A stretch of 64,000 bases of DNA from Saprospiraceae bacterium (GCA_021604865.1 BQJU01000015.1:1-64000); one strand, 5' to 3'. Numbered from the stretch's first letter, positions 35,686 through 45,948 are shown. Translations and numbers: made by a program. The notes: generated from the sequence alone by a model not told the origin.

Positions 35686-36675
35686 ATGAAATATATTGCT
35701 CAACATCATCTGCTATTGGTGTGCATGATAATTAGTTGTATGATTGCCCCACAGCATGTATCAGCTACTGATCCTTTGAAACCGGACCTTATCTTTTCCT
35801 GTCCGCTACAATTTCCGCTAGCAGTGGCCACCAATCCCAATACCGTCCATATTCCCTTCAATATGATTGGTCGCCTGATCGCAGTAGATGCCCGGGTAGA
35901 TACAGTGGCAGGTACTTTTATTTTAGACACCGGTGCCGAACGGTTATTGCTCAATAAAAATTATTTTGATGGTTTTAGAGGTGCAGGTGATTGGGTGGCT
36001 ATGGGCAATACAGGAGAAGTAGAGAACGTGCGGCATAAAAAAGTAGATAGTTTATTTTGGGATAATTTGTTATTTGCAGATGTAAAAGCCAATGTACTTG
36101 ACCTATCACATATTGAGCAAAAAAAGAAAATTCGCCTGGTTGGCATTATCGGGTATGATGTCTTCAAGGATTTTGAAGTTTTTCTAGATTTTCAATTAAT
36201 GCAAATTGTTCTGAGCAAATTAGATAAAGCTGGCAATCGTATTGATAAAGAGGTTTTTTTGGAACAACCTTATGATAGTTTGGACTTTAGGTTGTACCGG
36301 CATTTGATTATCATCAAGGCAGAAATTGAGGGTGTTTCCTTAAAGTTTAGTCTGGATAGTGGTGCAGAGCTCAATTTGTTGGACCGACGGGTAAAAAGAA
36401 AAGTGCTGAATCATTTTGAAATCGTCAAGCGAGTAAATATGTTAGGTATGGGCCAAAAAACTATAGAAGTATTGGCAGGGGTGCTAAATGATGTGAAATG
36501 TGGTAACCAGGAGTCCGAAGGCATGCGTACCTTGCTGACCAATCTGTCTGAAATGAATACTTCTTTTCAGGTTAATATAGATGGTGTTTTAGGTTATGAA
36601 TTCCTGGTAACCAGAAGAACGTTGATCAATTACAAACAAAAAAAAATGTTTTTCTTCAAAGAAATCAGGCCTTAA
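35686..36675 (+). CDS. Exported retropepsin-like aspartic protease
   Basis: A 329-residue protein with a signal peptide (about residues 1-27, ending APQHVSA). It contains two aspartic-protease half-domains. The first has FILDTGAERLLLN (about 82-94) and the second FSLDSGAELNLLD (about 222-234), each giving one catalytic aspartate, so a single chain could form the full active site. This layout matches the Bacteroidota aspartyl protease family with two PepA-like lobes. It probably acts in the periplasm; the substrate is unknown. The next gene starts 3 bp after its stop, so they form an operon. Confidence 0.87.
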   Translation: MKYIAQHHLLLVCMIISCMIAPQHVSATDPLKPDLIFSCPLQFPLAVATNPNTVHIPFNMIGRLIAVDARVDTVAGTFILDTGAERLLLNKNYFDGFRGAGDWVAMGNTGEVENVRHKKVDSLFWDNLLFADVKANVLDLSHIEQKKKIRLVGIIGYDVFKDFEVFLDFQLMQIVLSKLDKAGNRIDKEVFLEQPYDSLDFRLYRHLIIIKAEIEGVSLKFSLDSGAELNLLDRRVKRKVLNHFEIVKRVNMLGMGQKTIEVLAGVLNDVKCGNQESEGMRTLLTNLSEMNTSFQVNIDGVLGYEFLVTRRTLINYKQKKMFFFKEIRP

Positions 36676-36678
36676 GCT

Positions 36679-37650
36679 ATGCATAAGTGGATTAAAATTT
36701 ATTGGCAAGGGCTGTTAGCTATCAGCTTACTTTTCCCTGGAATTAGTAGCATGGGACAGCAATTCTCACGGCACTATTTCTTTGATGGTGATGAGGTAGT
36801 CTTTGAATTTGATAGCCGGGAATATTTGCAAGCCAAAAACCAGGATATCCTGGAACGATTGGATTTTTCCGATCTAAAAATTGATGAGGTAGTGGTTTCT
36901 GGCAATTTTAACAATTGGTCGAAAGACAGTTGGAAGATGCGCAAAACCGGACGATATACCTACCAGTTACGAAAAAAAATAGTAGAATTTAATGATCCCT
37001 TCAAATGGGAATTCAAATTCCTAGTCAATGGAGAATACTGGATCGTCCCTGATGCCAAGCATCCCGGGAAAAAGTTTCTTTCCAATGACTTTATTGAAAG
37101 CACCTACAATTTAAAGCTCAATGACATTGAATCCGATTCAACGGGCAACACCCTTTTTTACTTAAAGGGTTATCCAGAGGCTAAAAAGGTGATACTTGCC
37201 GGCAGTTTTGACAATTGGGATGAAAACCAATTGAAAATGCAACAGGTAGCAGATGGCTGGCAGCTGCGTATTAATCTATCTCCCGGCAGGCATGAATACA
37301 AGTTCATCGTAGATGGAAACTGGATGCATGATTCCGAAAATCCCAATGCTGTCAAGAATGAACACCATACGCTCAATTCGGTCCTATTTGTCAATAAACT
37401 GGTACAATTCAAACTTGAAAAATATCCCAGAGCTCAAAAGGTCATTCTGGCCGGCTCCTTTAACAATTGGAATGAAAATGATCACAAAATGCAGCGACAA
37501 GATGGTGCCTGGACTACCGCATTGGAGCTGGCTGCAGGCAAACACTATTACAAATTTATAGTGGATGGAAAGTGGATCGTTGACCCCGTCAATACACTTC
37601 AGGAACGCGACAGGGAGGGCAATCTTAATTCGGTACTCATTGTACGATAA
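36679..37650 (+). CDS. Exported protein with three CBM48/AMPK-type glycogen-binding-like domains
   Basis: A 323-residue protein with a signal peptide (about residues 1-28). It consists of three tandem Ig-like carbohydrate-binding folds of the CBM48/AMPK-beta type, at about 65-135, 150-230 and 238-320. Each has the key pattern V-x-G/AGSFNNW followed by KM and a KFIVDG strand (GNFNNW, GSFDNW, GSFNNW). No enzyme domain is present. It may bind alpha-glucans or serve as a scaffold, and it pairs with the upstream protease gene. Binding has to be tested; the fold call is good. Confidence 0.85.
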   Translation: MHKWIKIYWQGLLAISLLFPGISSMGQQFSRHYFFDGDEVVFEFDSREYLQAKNQDILERLDFSDLKIDEVVVSGNFNNWSKDSWKMRKTGRYTYQLRKKIVEFNDPFKWEFKFLVNGEYWIVPDAKHPGKKFLSNDFIESTYNLKLNDIESDSTGNTLFYLKGYPEAKKVILAGSFDNWDENQLKMQQVADGWQLRINLSPGRHEYKFIVDGNWMHDSENPNAVKNEHHTLNSVLFVNKLVQFKLEKYPRAQKVILAGSFNNWNENDHKMQRQDGAWTTALELAAGKHYYKFIVDGKWIVDPVNTLQERDREGNLNSVLIVR

Positions 37651-37686
37651 AAAAAGGGGCACTTCGATTGAAGCGCCCCTTTTTTA
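37651..37686. terminator. Bidirectional intrinsic terminator
   Basis: GGGGCACTTC/GAAGCGCCCC (one mismatch) with loop GATT, preceded by a run of A and followed by TTTTTT. It lies between the convergent CBM48-like gene and rplQ and so should end both, including the whole ribosomal super-operon. Confidence 0.88.
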
Positions 37687-37702
37687 TTATTTAAGGTTCG
37701 TT

Positions 37703-38212
37703 CTATTCTTCCTCATCAGAAGCCTCTGTTACTACTGTTGTAGCAGCAGCTGCTGCTGTTGTTGTAGCTGTAGTAGCTTTTCCACCACCACGACGACGAC
37801 GTCTCTTCTTACCACTTCCACTTGATGGTGTTTCGTCCTTGGCAGAATATACTTCATTGAAGTCTACAAGTTCTATCATAGCCATTTCTGCAGCATCACC
37901 CTGACGGAAGCCAGTTTTGATAACGCGTACATAACCACCTGGGCGATCGCCCACTTTTTCGGCAATGACACCAAATAATTCTTTAACAGCCTCTTTATTT
38001 TGCAGGTAGCTAAAAACTACGCGGCGGCTGTGGGTTGTATTGTCCTTGGCTTTTGTAATGATAGGCTCAATATGCTTACGCAAAGCTTTGGCCTTAGCAA
38101 GGGTAGTCCGGATACGCTTGTGCGTGATCAGGGCAATGGACAGGTTGGCCAACAACGCTCTGCGGTGTCCGACTTTCCGTCCCAGATGATTGAACTTTTT
38201 ACCGTGTCTCAT
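37703..38212 (-). CDS. rplQ: Large-subunit ribosomal protein L17
   Basis: 169 residues, the last gene of the alpha operon. The conserved [12 protein letters not shown] start and the L17 core fill about residues 1-125. It has a long tail of about 35 residues: an Arg-rich patch ([10 protein letters not shown]), then an Ala/Thr-rich stretch, then acidic ASDEEE. Extended L17 tails occur in Bacteroidota. It lies upstream of a strong terminator and 135 bp from rpoA. Confidence 0.97.
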   Translation of the reverse strand: MRHGKKFNHLGRKVGHRRALLANLSIALITHKRIRTTLAKAKALRKHIEPIITKAKDNTTHSRRVVFSYLQNKEAVKELFGVIAEKVGDRPGGYVRVIKTGFRQGDAAEMAMIELVDFNEVYSAKDETPSSGSGKKRRRRRGGGKATTATTTAAAAATTVVTEASDEEE

Positions 38213-38347
38213 GACAACAATATTAGCTTCGCAACACTCCTTGTTAACCGTCTCAATAAGACAAAGCGGCAGGCACGCTTCGGGTTGTAAAAGGAGTTAT
38301 TGCCGGTTATAAAAATCAGTCCGGTTAAGACTGCCTACTTATCAATT

Positions 38348-39346
38348 CTAATCTTCGTCGAGCTTGTATTTCGACAGATCCATACCAAAGGTAAGTCCTT
38401 TATCCTGGAGCAATTCTTCAATTTCTACCAAGGATTTCTTACCGAAGTTACGGAACTTCAATAGCTCGTGTGTATCGTATTTCACCAATTCAGCGAGGGT
38501 ATTGATCTTGGCTGCTTTCAGACAGTTGTATGCCCGTACAGACAAGTCTAGATCTTCCAGTGAAGTTTTGAGGAGCTTCCGCATGTGCAGGATGTGCTCA
38601 TCAACAATATTGTCTTCACGGCTGGCTGCGTCGTCAAAGGTGATATTTTCGTCGGTAATCAGCATCAAGTGCTGAATCATAATCCGGGAAGCATCTTTGA
38701 TCGCTTCTTCCGGATGAATGGTACCGTCGGTTTTTACTTCAATAGTCAGTTTCTCGTAGTCAGTACGCTGTCCTACACGAGTATTTTCTACTCGGTAAGC
38801 CACATTTTTGATCGGCGTGTAGATGGCGTCTACGGGAATCACTCCAATGGGAGCATCCTTTGGCAGATTTTCATCAGCAGGTACGTAACCCCGACCTTTG
38901 GTAATGGTCAATTCCATTTCCAGGTTTACAAAGGGTTCCATATTGCAGATCAGCAGATCAGGGTTCATGATTTTGAAAACATTGGTATGTTCTTCAATAT
39001 CTCCTGCTCTGAACTCTTCTTTACCACTGATAGTGAGGTATACTTTTTCATTAGCAATATCCTCGTCAGCGATAAGCTGCTTAAGACGAACCTGTTTGAG
39101 GTTCAGAATAATTTCAATAACGTCTTCTACAACCCCACGGATGGTAGCAAATTCGTGTTCAACTCCCGCAATCCGTACTGCAGAAATTGCGAATCCCTCC
39201 AATGAAGAAAGTAATACCCTTCTCAAGGAATTACCGACTGTCTGGCCAAAACCAGGCTCAAGAGGTTTGAATTCAAAAAGCCCTTCGAAGTCATCGGATT
39301 TTTGCATCACGATCTTGTCGGGCTTCTGGAAATTTAAAATGCTCAT
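38348..39346 (-). CDS. rpoA: RNA polymerase alpha subunit
   Basis: 332 residues from the ATG at 39346 ([11 protein letters not shown], the usual Bacteroidota start); the frame is open further upstream but unconserved. The N-terminal dimerisation domain spans about 1-230, with [16 protein letters not shown] for alpha dimer contact. The C-terminal helix-hairpin-helix domain is about 255-325, with [14 protein letters not shown] and [11 protein letters not shown] for DNA and activator contact. It assembles core RNA polymerase. Confidence 0.98.
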   Translation of the reverse strand: MSILNFQKPDKIVMQKSDDFEGLFEFKPLEPGFGQTVGNSLRRVLLSSLEGFAISAVRIAGVEHEFATIRGVVEDVIEIILNLKQVRLKQLIADEDIANEKVYLTISGKEEFRAGDIEEHTNVFKIMNPDLLICNMEPFVNLEMELTITKGRGYVPADENLPKDAPIGVIPVDAIYTPIKNVAYRVENTRVGQRTDYEKLTIEVKTDGTIHPEEAIKDASRIMIQHLMLITDENITFDDAASREDNIVDEHILHMRKLLKTSLEDLDLSVRAYNCLKAAKINTLAELVKYDTHELLKFRNFGKKSLVEIEELLQDKGLTFGMDLSKYKLDED

Positions 39347-39459
39347 ATATTGAATTAAACTTAGTGGGACGAAATTAGTATCAGATTGGTCTAGTCTTCT
39401 TAAATACAAAAACAATTTTGACAGCCTGTTTCCAGACTGCCAAAATTTAAGATTCTTTA

Positions 39460-40071
39460 TTACTTAGAGTATAGTTCTACGATCAACTGATCGTTAATCT
39501 TTTCAGGTATTTGGTCCCGTTCCGGGTAACCAGTGAAAACACCAGTCATTTTGTCCGGGTTAAATTCCAACCAAGGGAATTTGCGAACATCTTTTTTGCT
39601 ACCTACACTTTCAACAACCACATTCAATCCCTGAGATTTACCACGCACACCGACGATGTCACCAGGGCGCAGCAAAGTAGAAGGAATATTATTGATGACG
39701 CCATTGATCACAACATGTTTGTGGTTAACCAATTGGCGGGCTGCCCGACGAGTAGGAGCAAGACCAAGACGGAAAATGGTATTGTCTAAACGAGACTCCA
39801 GTATCTGCATTAAAACAGAACCTGTAGCTCCTTTTCTTCCGCTTGCCAGTTCAAACATCTTTCTAAACTGACGCTCCAATAGACCGTAAGTATATTTAGC
39901 CTTCTGTTTTTCCATCAACTGGAAAGCATAGTCTGACTTTTGCTTTCTACGTCTGGAATTCCCGTGTTGGCCAGGAGGATATTTCTTTTTCTCAAATGCC
40001 TTATCATATCCGAAGATCGACTCTCCGAAGGCTCTGGATTTTTTCGTTTTTGGACCTGTATATCTTGCCAT
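39460..40071 (-). CDS. rpsD: Small-subunit ribosomal protein S4
   Basis: 203 residues, standard length. The S4 RNA-binding domain is at about 93-155, with [20 protein letters not shown]. It begins small-subunit assembly on 16S rRNA and in many bacteria represses its own operon by binding the leader of the alpha operon. It starts [17 protein letters not shown]. Confidence 0.98.
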   Translation of the reverse strand: MARYTGPKTKKSRAFGESIFGYDKAFEKKKYPPGQHGNSRRRKQKSDYAFQLMEKQKAKYTYGLLERQFRKMFELASGRKGATGSVLMQILESRLDNTIFRLGLAPTRRAARQLVNHKHVVINGVINNIPSTLLRPGDIVGVRGKSQGLNVVVESVGSKKDVRKFPWLEFNPDKMTGVFTGYPERDQIPEKINDQLIVELYSK

Positions 40072-40106
40072 TGCAGATTAAACTTTTTCCTGATTCAAAA
40101 CCAATA

Positions 40107-40493
40107 TTAAACTCTTCTACGCTTAGGAGGACGACATCCGTTATGAGGTACTGGTGTAACGTCTTTAATTCTCGTTACTTTGATACCCGCTCCGTCGATT
40201 GCGCGAATCGCTGCTTCACGTCCAGAACCAGGTCCTTTAACGTATACCTGCGCTGTACGCAATCCTGCTTCATAAGCTACTCTGGCAGCATCCGAAGCGG
40301 CAACCTGTGCAGCATAAGGCGTATTTTTCTTTGAACCTCTAAATCCGGCTTTACCGGCTGAAGCCCATGAAATCACCTGGCCTTTCTTGTTAGTCAACGA
40401 GATGATAATGTTGTTAAAACTCGCCCGAATGTACACATGACCTTCCGGTTCTACTTTAACTTTCCTCTTCTTAACCTTTTTTCCCTTTGCCAT
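40107..40493 (-). CDS. rpsK: Small-subunit ribosomal protein S11
   Basis: 128 residues. The typical basic start is [14 protein letters not shown], and the conserved core includes [13 protein letters not shown] and the C-terminal [10 protein letters not shown]. It lies in the platform of the 30S subunit next to the mRNA exit and is encoded 34 bp after rpsM. Confidence 0.98.
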   Translation of the reverse strand: MAKGKKVKKRKVKVEPEGHVYIRASFNNIIISLTNKKGQVISWASAGKAGFRGSKKNTPYAAQVAASDAARVAYEAGLRTAQVYVKGPGSGREAAIRAIDGAGIKVTRIKDVTPVPHNGCRPPKRRRV

Positions 40494-40527
40494 TGCTTGA
40501 TTAAGGATTTAATTAATGAACAAGCTG

Positions 40528-40905
40528 TTATTTGGTTGCCTTCTTCTTGTTGGCTACCGTCTTCCGTTTCCCTTTACGTGTCCGTGCGTTTGTTTGTGTA
40601 CGCTGGCCACGTAGTGGTAAACCTTTACGATGACGCACCCCACGATAACATCCAATATCCATTAATCGCTTAATGTTTAACTGGATCTCTGAGCGCAATT
40701 CTCCTTCTACTGTGAAATCATTGGTAATAATGCCGGATATCTCCCGAATATTATCATCAGTCCAATCATCAACTTTAACGTTTTCGTCAATTCCGGCTTT
40801 CTCCAAAATCCTCACGGCAGCTGAGTTGCCAATGCCGTAGATATAAGTTAAGCTGATAACACCCCGCTTGTTTCTTGGTAAATCAACACCTGCTATACGA
40901 GCCAT
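40528..40905 (-). CDS. rpsM: Small-subunit ribosomal protein S13
   Basis: 125 residues. It begins [15 protein letters not shown] with the helix-hairpin-helix TYIYGIG region and ends in the basic tail [14 protein letters not shown] that contacts tRNA in the P site. It follows rpmJ in the alpha operon. Confidence 0.98.
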   Translation of the reverse strand: MARIAGVDLPRNKRGVISLTYIYGIGNSAAVRILEKAGIDENVKVDDWTDDNIREISGIITNDFTVEGELRSEIQLNIKRLMDIGCYRGVRHRKGLPLRGQRTQTNARTRKGKRKTVANKKKATK

Positions 40906-40958
40906 CTTAAAAATTTATATTATGGAAGTGATGTATTACAACCCCCAAGCACGTTGGT

Positions 40959-41075
40959 TTAACCCTGACGCTGCTTGAATTTTGGATTTTTCTTATTAAT
41001 AACGTACAATTTGCCTTTTCTCCGTACGATCTTGCAATCGCTCGATCTCTTTTTAATAGACGCTCTTACTTTCAT
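40959..41075 (-). CDS. rpmJ: Large-subunit ribosomal protein L36 (zinc-ligand-poor type)
   Basis: A 38-codon gene in the standard rpmJ place between infA and rpsM. It starts [14 protein letters not shown] and ends NPKFKQRQG, clearly L36. Only one cysteine remains of the usual CxxC...C...H zinc ligands and the histidine is gone. It is thus a zinc-independent (C-minus) form, as commonly seen in Bacteroidota. Confidence 0.95.
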   Translation of the reverse strand: MKVRASIKKRSSDCKIVRRKGKLYVINKKNPKFKQRQG

Positions 41076-41108
41076 TACTAAGTATTTTAAATTTCTCTAC
41101 AACTCAAT

Positions 41109-41327
41109 TTACTTATATCGATATGTGATACGACCTCTTGTCAGGTCATATGGCGACATTTCTACCGCAACCTTATCCCCTGGAAGAATTCGAATGTAAT
41201 TCATCCTCATTTTACCAGAGATCGTAGCCACAATTTGATGGTCATTTTCTAAACGTACACGAAACATAGCATTGGAAAGTGCCTCCTCTATTATCCCGTC
41301 TTGTTTAATTAAGTTCTTTTTTGACAT
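41109..41327 (-). CDS. infA: Translation initiation factor IF-1
   Basis: 72 residues from the ATG at 41327 ([17 protein letters not shown]), the standard start; a few further codons are open upstream. It has the OB-fold core with [22 protein letters not shown] in two parts. It binds the A site of the 30S subunit during initiation. A Bacteroidota-type promoter lies just upstream. Confidence 0.97.
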   Translation of the reverse strand: MSKKNLIKQDGIIEEALSNAMFRVRLENDHQIVATISGKMRMNYIRILPGDKVAVEMSPYDLTRGRITYRYK

Positions 41328-41345
41328 ATTTTGAATTTCGGAGTG

Positions 41346-41377
41346 CAAAGATAGATATAATTTACCTTTTTCACCAA
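41346..41377 (-). promoter_or_regulatory. Candidate internal promoter before infA
   Basis: On the minus strand TTG (41375-41377), a 21-bp spacer, then TATCTTTG (41346-41353), matching the Bacteroidota consensus TTTG-N19-21-TAnnTTTG. It would give an extra transcript of infA-rpmJ-rpsM-rpsK-rpsD-rpoA-rplQ with a short leader. Confidence 0.45.
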
Positions 41378-41411
41378 CAATTTTCTAAAAATCTACTTTG
41401 CCCCGTTTTTC

Positions 41412-42236
41412 TTATTGTGTGACTAGTGATTTTAACGCTACTTTATTGACATTTGGATTCGACTCAATAGCTTCCGCAATCATGTTGTGATCAGAAAGGA
41501 TATCCGCGCCGTCTTTCCGAATGGCTATAGAATGTTCATAATGGGCAGATGGTTTGCGGTCTTTTGCAAAAACAGTCCAGCCGTCTTGTGCTGTGCGTAC
41601 CTCTCTGCGTCCCAGATTAACCATTGGTTCAATGGCAATCACCAGGCCTTCTTTCAATTTTATCCCTCTGCCTCTCTTCCCGTAGTTGGGCACTTCTGGT
41701 GCTTCGTGTAGTTCTCTACCAATTCCGTGTCCCACCAACTCCCGAACAATACTATAATTATGTGTTTTTTCAGTGTATTCCTGTACGGCGAAGCTAATAT
41801 CTCCCAGGCGTCTGCCTACTTCCGCAGCTTCAATAGCCTTATACAGTGATGTATTGGTCACACGTAGTAATTCCATAATTTCCTCTTCCACTTCACCTAA
41901 GGCGAAGGTATAGGCAGAATCTCCGTGAAAACCATTCAACAAAACACCGCAATCCACTGAAACAATATCACCGTCTTTAAAAACCTGATCTTTTGATGGG
42001 ATGCCGTGAACTACACTCTCATTCGGAGATACGCACAATGTGCCTGGAAACCCGCGATACCCCTTAAATGCCGGTACTGCGTTATGATCCCGAATGACCT
42101 GTTCTGCCAGAGTATCTATCTCCATCCCATTGATCCCGGGACGAATAACCTTGGCTACCTCAGTCAATGCCTTACAAACCAGAAGGCAACTTTCCCTGAT
42201 CAACTCAATTTCCTCGTCCGTTTTATAAAAGATCAT
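41412..42236 (-). CDS. map: Methionine aminopeptidase, type I
   Basis: 274 residues. This metallo-enzyme removes the first methionine from new proteins. Metal ligands are visible: the two aspartates in VDCGVLLNGFHGDSAY, the histidine of GHGIGRELHE, and glutamates in AIEPMVN and YEHSIAI. It is placed after secY as in many bacteria. A gap of 84 bp with a good promoter separates it from infA. Confidence 0.97.
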   Translation of the reverse strand: MIFYKTDEEIELIRESCLLVCKALTEVAKVIRPGINGMEIDTLAEQVIRDHNAVPAFKGYRGFPGTLCVSPNESVVHGIPSKDQVFKDGDIVSVDCGVLLNGFHGDSAYTFALGEVEEEIMELLRVTNTSLYKAIEAAEVGRRLGDISFAVQEYTEKTHNYSIVRELVGHGIGRELHEAPEVPNYGKRGRGIKLKEGLVIAIEPMVNLGRREVRTAQDGWTVFAKDRKPSAHYEHSIAIRKDGADILSDHNMIAEAIESNPNVNKVALKSLVTQ

Positions 42237-42294
42237 GCTTATAATTCAGTTTGATTCTCCTCTATCAACAAAAAGGGGGAGATTCAGTTTAATC

Positions 42295-43668
42295 TTACAT
42301 ATTGGCTCCAATACCCTGCATTCTACTTCTGCCCTGCATCTTGCCTGACTTAACAAGGCCATCGTAACGACGCATCAACAAGTGACTGTTGATTTGTTGT
42401 AAGGTATCGAGAACAACGCCAACCATGATCAGCAGTGAAGTACCTCCAAAGAAGGTAGCAAAACCTGTGTTGACACCAAAAGCTGCGGCAAAAGCCGGCA
42501 TGATAGAAATCAAGCCCAGGAATATAGATCCCGGCAATGTGATACGCGTGGTTACTGCATCGATGAAATCAGCCGTTGCCTTACCGGGTTTGATACCAGG
42601 AATAAAGGCATTCTGACGTTTCAGGTATTCTGCATAGTTCTGTGGGTTGACAATCAACGCGGTATATACATAAGTGAAAACGACAACTAATATGAAGTAG
42701 ATCACATTGTATGGACCAGAGGTAAAGTCATTGAAAGCCCGCAACAAAGAGTTGGAAGCAATATCACTTCCCTCACCCGCTACAAACTGGGCAATGGTTG
42801 CTGGCAAGAACATCAGGGCCTGAGCAAAGATGATTGGCATTACACCAGCAGCATTAACTTTCAAGGGAATATAATCTCTGTTGCCGGCAGCAGGCATAGC
42901 ATTAGCGCCACGGCCTACCATCCGTTTGGCAAACTGGATAGGAATTTTTCGCACACCTGTAACAATTAGCACGGTTGCCATCGTTACGATAAATAGAGCT
43001 GCCAATTCCAAGACAAATATGAGTGCGCCACCCTGAGTCAATTGTGACTGGAATTCGAAAACCAGCATTTGAGGAAGGGTAGCAATAATGCCAACGGTAA
43101 TCAACAAAGAAACACCATTACCAATTCCGCGGTCAGTGATGCGTTCACCTAACCACATGGCAAATACGGTACCTGTTGATAAAACAATAATGTTGGAAAT
43201 CCAGAAAATTCCATCAGGAATAGAAGGATCAACTGCACCCATTGATTTAACATAGGTAAGGTATCCACCACCTTGTACCAGTGTAATAAACACCGTCAGT
43301 AAACGGGTAATCTGGCTGAGTTTCTTTCTTCCTGACTCTCCTTCTTTAGACTGAAGGCGCTGGAAATAGGGCATTGCAAATCCAAGTAACTGCACAATAA
43401 TGGATGCCGTAATATAGGGCATGATACCCAATGCAAAAATAGCGGCATTATTAAAGGCACCACCTGTAAACATATTCAACAATCCAAGCAAGTCGTTTGG
43501 ATTTGAATTGCTTTCAATAGCAGTTTTTAGAGCGGCAGGATCAACACCTGGTAATACCACATATGATCCCAAGCGGAAAACCATCAACATTCCCAATGTG
43601 AAGAGAATGCGATTTCTCAATTCTTTGATTTTCCAAATATTCTTTAAGGTGTCAATTAGCCTTTTCAT
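42295..43668 (-). CDS. secY: Preprotein translocase channel subunit SecY
   Basis: 457 residues with ten predicted membrane helices. The plug/lateral gate region and conserved loops such as GIGNGVSLLI and the cytoplasmic FAKRMVGRG segment are visible. It forms the protein-conducting pore with SecE and SecG in the inner membrane. The start MKRLIDTLKNIWKIKELRNRI is split here only for length and is typical. Confidence 0.98.
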   Translation of the reverse strand: MKRLIDTLKNIWKIKELRNRILFTLGMLMVFRLGSYVVLPGVDPAALKTAIESNSNPNDLLGLLNMFTGGAFNNAAIFALGIMPYITASIIVQLLGFAMPYFQRLQSKEGESGRKKLSQITRLLTVFITLVQGGGYLTYVKSMGAVDPSIPDGIFWISNIIVLSTGTVFAMWLGERITDRGIGNGVSLLITVGIIATLPQMLVFEFQSQLTQGGALIFVLELAALFIVTMATVLIVTGVRKIPIQFAKRMVGRGANAMPAAGNRDYIPLKVNAAGVMPIIFAQALMFLPATIAQFVAGEGSDIASNSLLRAFNDFTSGPYNVIYFILVVVFTYVYTALIVNPQNYAEYLKRQNAFIPGIKPGKATADFIDAVTTRITLPGSIFLGLISIMPAFAAAFGVNTGFATFFGGTSLLIMVGVVLDTLQQINSHLLMRRYDGLVKSGKMQGRSRMQGIGANM

Positions 43669-43677
43669 CTGTCAATT

Positions 43678-44124
43678 TTATACAAGATTAACACTACCTC
43701 CTTTGGCTTCGATCGCTGCTTTGGCGCTTGCTGAACAAGCGTGTGCCGTTACATTCAGTTTGGCATTAATTTCGCCGACACCAAGTACTTTGATCAGGTC
43801 ATTTTTCCTAACTATTCCGATTTTAACCAGCGTTTCCATATTAATGGTATCCAGTTTGTATTTTTCGGAAATTGCCTGTAACCTTTCAACATTCAAGGGC
43901 ACATAAGCCACACGGTTCGGATTTTTAAATCCTCTTTTCGGCAAACGCATTTGCAGCGGCATCTGGCCACCTTCAAAATTACGTTTTCTGCTGAAACCAG
44001 AACGTGATTTTTGTCCTTTATGTCCACGAGTTGACGTTCCACCTCTTCCGGATCCTTGTCCTCTGGCTATTCTTTTCTTACTCTTGACAGAACCTTCAGC
44101 AGGCTTTAGATTATGTAGTTCCAT
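43678..44124 (-). CDS. rplO: Large-subunit ribosomal protein L15
   Basis: 148 residues. It has the characteristic glycine/arginine-rich N-terminal arm (GQGSGRGGTSTRGHKGQKSR) and the globular C-terminal part with KGGSVNLV near the end. It contacts 23S rRNA near the central protuberance and follows rpmD as usual. Confidence 0.98.
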   Translation of the reverse strand: MELHNLKPAEGSVKSKKRIARGQGSGRGGTSTRGHKGQKSRSGFSRKRNFEGGQMPLQMRLPKRGFKNPNRVAYVPLNVERLQAISEKYKLDTINMETLVKIGIVRKNDLIKVLGVGEINAKLNVTAHACSASAKAAIEAKGGSVNLV

Positions 44125-44166
44125 TGTCTTTCCTTTTAAAAATAAATTCCTCTATTGGGAATAAAT

Positions 44167-44346
44167 TTATGCTTTTTCCACTTCTACCAGGTGGTTTATT
44201 TTAGCTACCATTCCCAAAATCTGAGGAGTAGCCTCTTTAACCACACTTCGGTTAATCTTATTCAGGCCCAGTGCTTTAAGCGTATCCTTTTGCCGCTTAG
44301 AGCGATCAATAGAACTTTTGACCTGTGTGATTTTTACCTTATCCAT
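44167..44346 (-). CDS. rpmD: Large-subunit ribosomal protein L30
   Basis: A 59-codon gene between rpsE and rplO. Its translation starts MDKVKITQVKSSIDRSKRQK and contains the L30 core LGLNKINRSVV and ATPQILGMVAKINHLV. Size, motif and position all agree with rpmD. Confidence 0.96.
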   Translation of the reverse strand: MDKVKITQVKSSIDRSKRQKDTLKALGLNKINRSVVKEATPQILGMVAKINHLVEVEKA

Positions 44347-44363
44347 TGTTTCTCTATTTTGGC

Positions 44364-44885
44364 TTATTCGCCGTTGAACAATTTCTCTAAAGAAATATTG
44401 CGGTGTTTAGCTACATCTTGGGGGCTTCTCAACTTAGACAAAGCGTCGACAGTTGCTTTCACCACATTGTGAGGATTTGAAGATCCCTGAGATTTCGCCA
44501 ATACATTGTGCACCCCTGCAATTTCCAGTACAGCGCGCATGGCACCACCTGCAATTACACCAGTACCATCAGCAGCAGGTTTGATCAGTACTTTGCCAGC
44601 ACCGTATTTACCTTTCTGCTCGTGTGGAATTGTGCCTTTATGTAACGGAACTTTGATCAGGTTCTTTTTAGCATCATCTACTGCTTTAGCAATAGACTCG
44701 GATACGTCCCGGGCTTTGCCCAATCCGTGACCAACTGTGCCTTTACCATCACCCACTACCACGATGGCTGCAAAACTAAAGGTACGACCACCTTTTGTAA
44801 CTTTTGCTACCCGGTTGAGATTGACCAGCTTTTCTTTCAAATCCGTCTCAGCGGGTTTAACTCTATTTGAGCTTCTTTTAGCCAT
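44364..44885 (-). CDS. rpsE: Small-subunit ribosomal protein S5
   Basis: 173 residues. The double-stranded RNA-binding-like S5 domain has [20 protein letters not shown], and the C-terminal domain has GGAMRAVLE. It sits at the mRNA entry of the 30S subunit and helps keep decoding accurate. Confidence 0.98.
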   Translation of the reverse strand: MAKRSSNRVKPAETDLKEKLVNLNRVAKVTKGGRTFSFAAIVVVGDGKGTVGHGLGKARDVSESIAKAVDDAKKNLIKVPLHKGTIPHEQKGKYGAGKVLIKPAADGTGVIAGGAMRAVLEIAGVHNVLAKSQGSSNPHNVVKATVDALSKLRSPQDVAKHRNISLEKLFNGE

Positions 44886-44897
44886 TATTCGTATTTT

Positions 44898-45251
44898 TTA
44901 AAAATTAAGACCTGCTTCACGCGCACCGTCAGCCAAAGCTTTTACACGACCGTGGTATAAATAACCACCCCGATCAAACACTACACGATCAATATTCAAA
45001 GATTTCAACCGCTCACCGAGCAATTTACCAATTACTTTGGCTTGCTCCGTTTTATTACCAGTTTTTTCTGCCCCCTTATCTCGGGTAGAAACAGCGGCGA
45101 TGGTATGTCCGGCCACATCGTCAATTACTTGACAATAGATATCCCGGTTACTGCGGTAAATAGCCAAACGCGGTCTTTCGGCCGTACCTTTCAGACGCCT
45201 CCGAATCCGGTAGTGGATATTTTTCCTTCTTTTCTCCTTGTTAAATTGCAT
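44898..45251 (-). CDS. rplR: Large-subunit ribosomal protein L18
   Basis: 117 residues. It carries the 5S rRNA-binding signature with [20 protein letters not shown] and the C-terminal [23 protein letters not shown] region (shown in parts). It is separated from rplF by 115 bp, the widest gap inside the spc cluster. That gap has a weak AGCACC/GGTGCT pairing but no recognised gene. Confidence 0.97.
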   Translation of the reverse strand: MQFNKEKRRKNIHYRIRRRLKGTAERPRLAIYRSNRDIYCQVIDDVAGHTIAAVSTRDKGAEKTGNKTEQAKVIGKLLGERLKSLNIDRVVFDRGGYLYHGRVKALADGAREAGLNF

Positions 45252-45366
45252 GACAATTTTGTATTTTCTGCCTTAGTGAAAAACCATAGAGGTTTATCCC
45301 AAAGCACCATAATTTTTTATCAAAAAACAATTATTAATCAGCGACCCAAATAGGGTGCTGCTATAA

Positions 45367-45921
45367 TTATTTACCAGCAGTTTTACCTGCTTTGCGACGA
45401 ATTTCTTCACCCATAAAGCGAATACCTTTGCCTTTGTAAGGCTCTGGCTTCCGGAAGGCTCTGATTTTGGCAGCCACCTGTCCGATGAGTTGTTTATCAA
45501 CACTTTCCAAACGGATCATCGGGTTTTTACCCTTTTCCATTTTGGCCTCTATCTTTACTTCTTCAGGGATGTAAAAATAGATAGGGTGAGAAAACCCGAG
45601 CGTTAATTCAAGCAATTGTCCCATGTTATTGACACGGTAACCAACACCAATAACTTCCAATTCTATTACATATCCGTTTGATACACCTTCTACCATATTG
45701 GCAATTAAGGAGCGGTACAAACCGTGCAAAGAACGGTGACGCTTAGAGTCTGTTGGTCGCTTAACAACAAGTTCTCCATCTTCAACTTCAACTGCCAGAT
45801 CGGGATCTATCTGCTGCATCAGCTCGCCCTTAGGCCCCTTGATGGTGACCAGATTTGCTTTGTTAACATTGATGTCAACACCGCCGGGAATTGTTATGGG
45901 AGCTTTTCCTATCCTAGACAT
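45367..45921 (-). CDS. rplF: Large-subunit ribosomal protein L6
   Basis: 184 residues, with two similar alpha/beta domains. It begins MSRIGKAPITIPGGV and has the conserved C-terminal EPYKGKGIRFMGEEIRRKAGK segment (shown whole only in part). It binds near the sarcin-ricin loop and the factor site. Confidence 0.98.
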   Translation of the reverse strand: MSRIGKAPITIPGGVDINVNKANLVTIKGPKGELMQQIDPDLAVEVEDGELVVKRPTDSKRHRSLHGLYRSLIANMVEGVSNGYVIELEVIGVGYRVNNMGQLLELTLGFSHPIYFYIPEEVKIEAKMEKGKNPMIRLESVDKQLIGQVAAKIRAFRKPEPYKGKGIRFMGEEIRRKAGKTAGK

Positions 45922-45948
45922 TTCGTTCTGATTTTGGACTCAAGAAAA

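Noticed and set aside
45252-45366. Hidden gene or terminator between rplR and rplF
   Set aside because: Only a 6-bp AGCACC/GGTGCT pairing over a long loop and no conserved ORF; treated as spacer.
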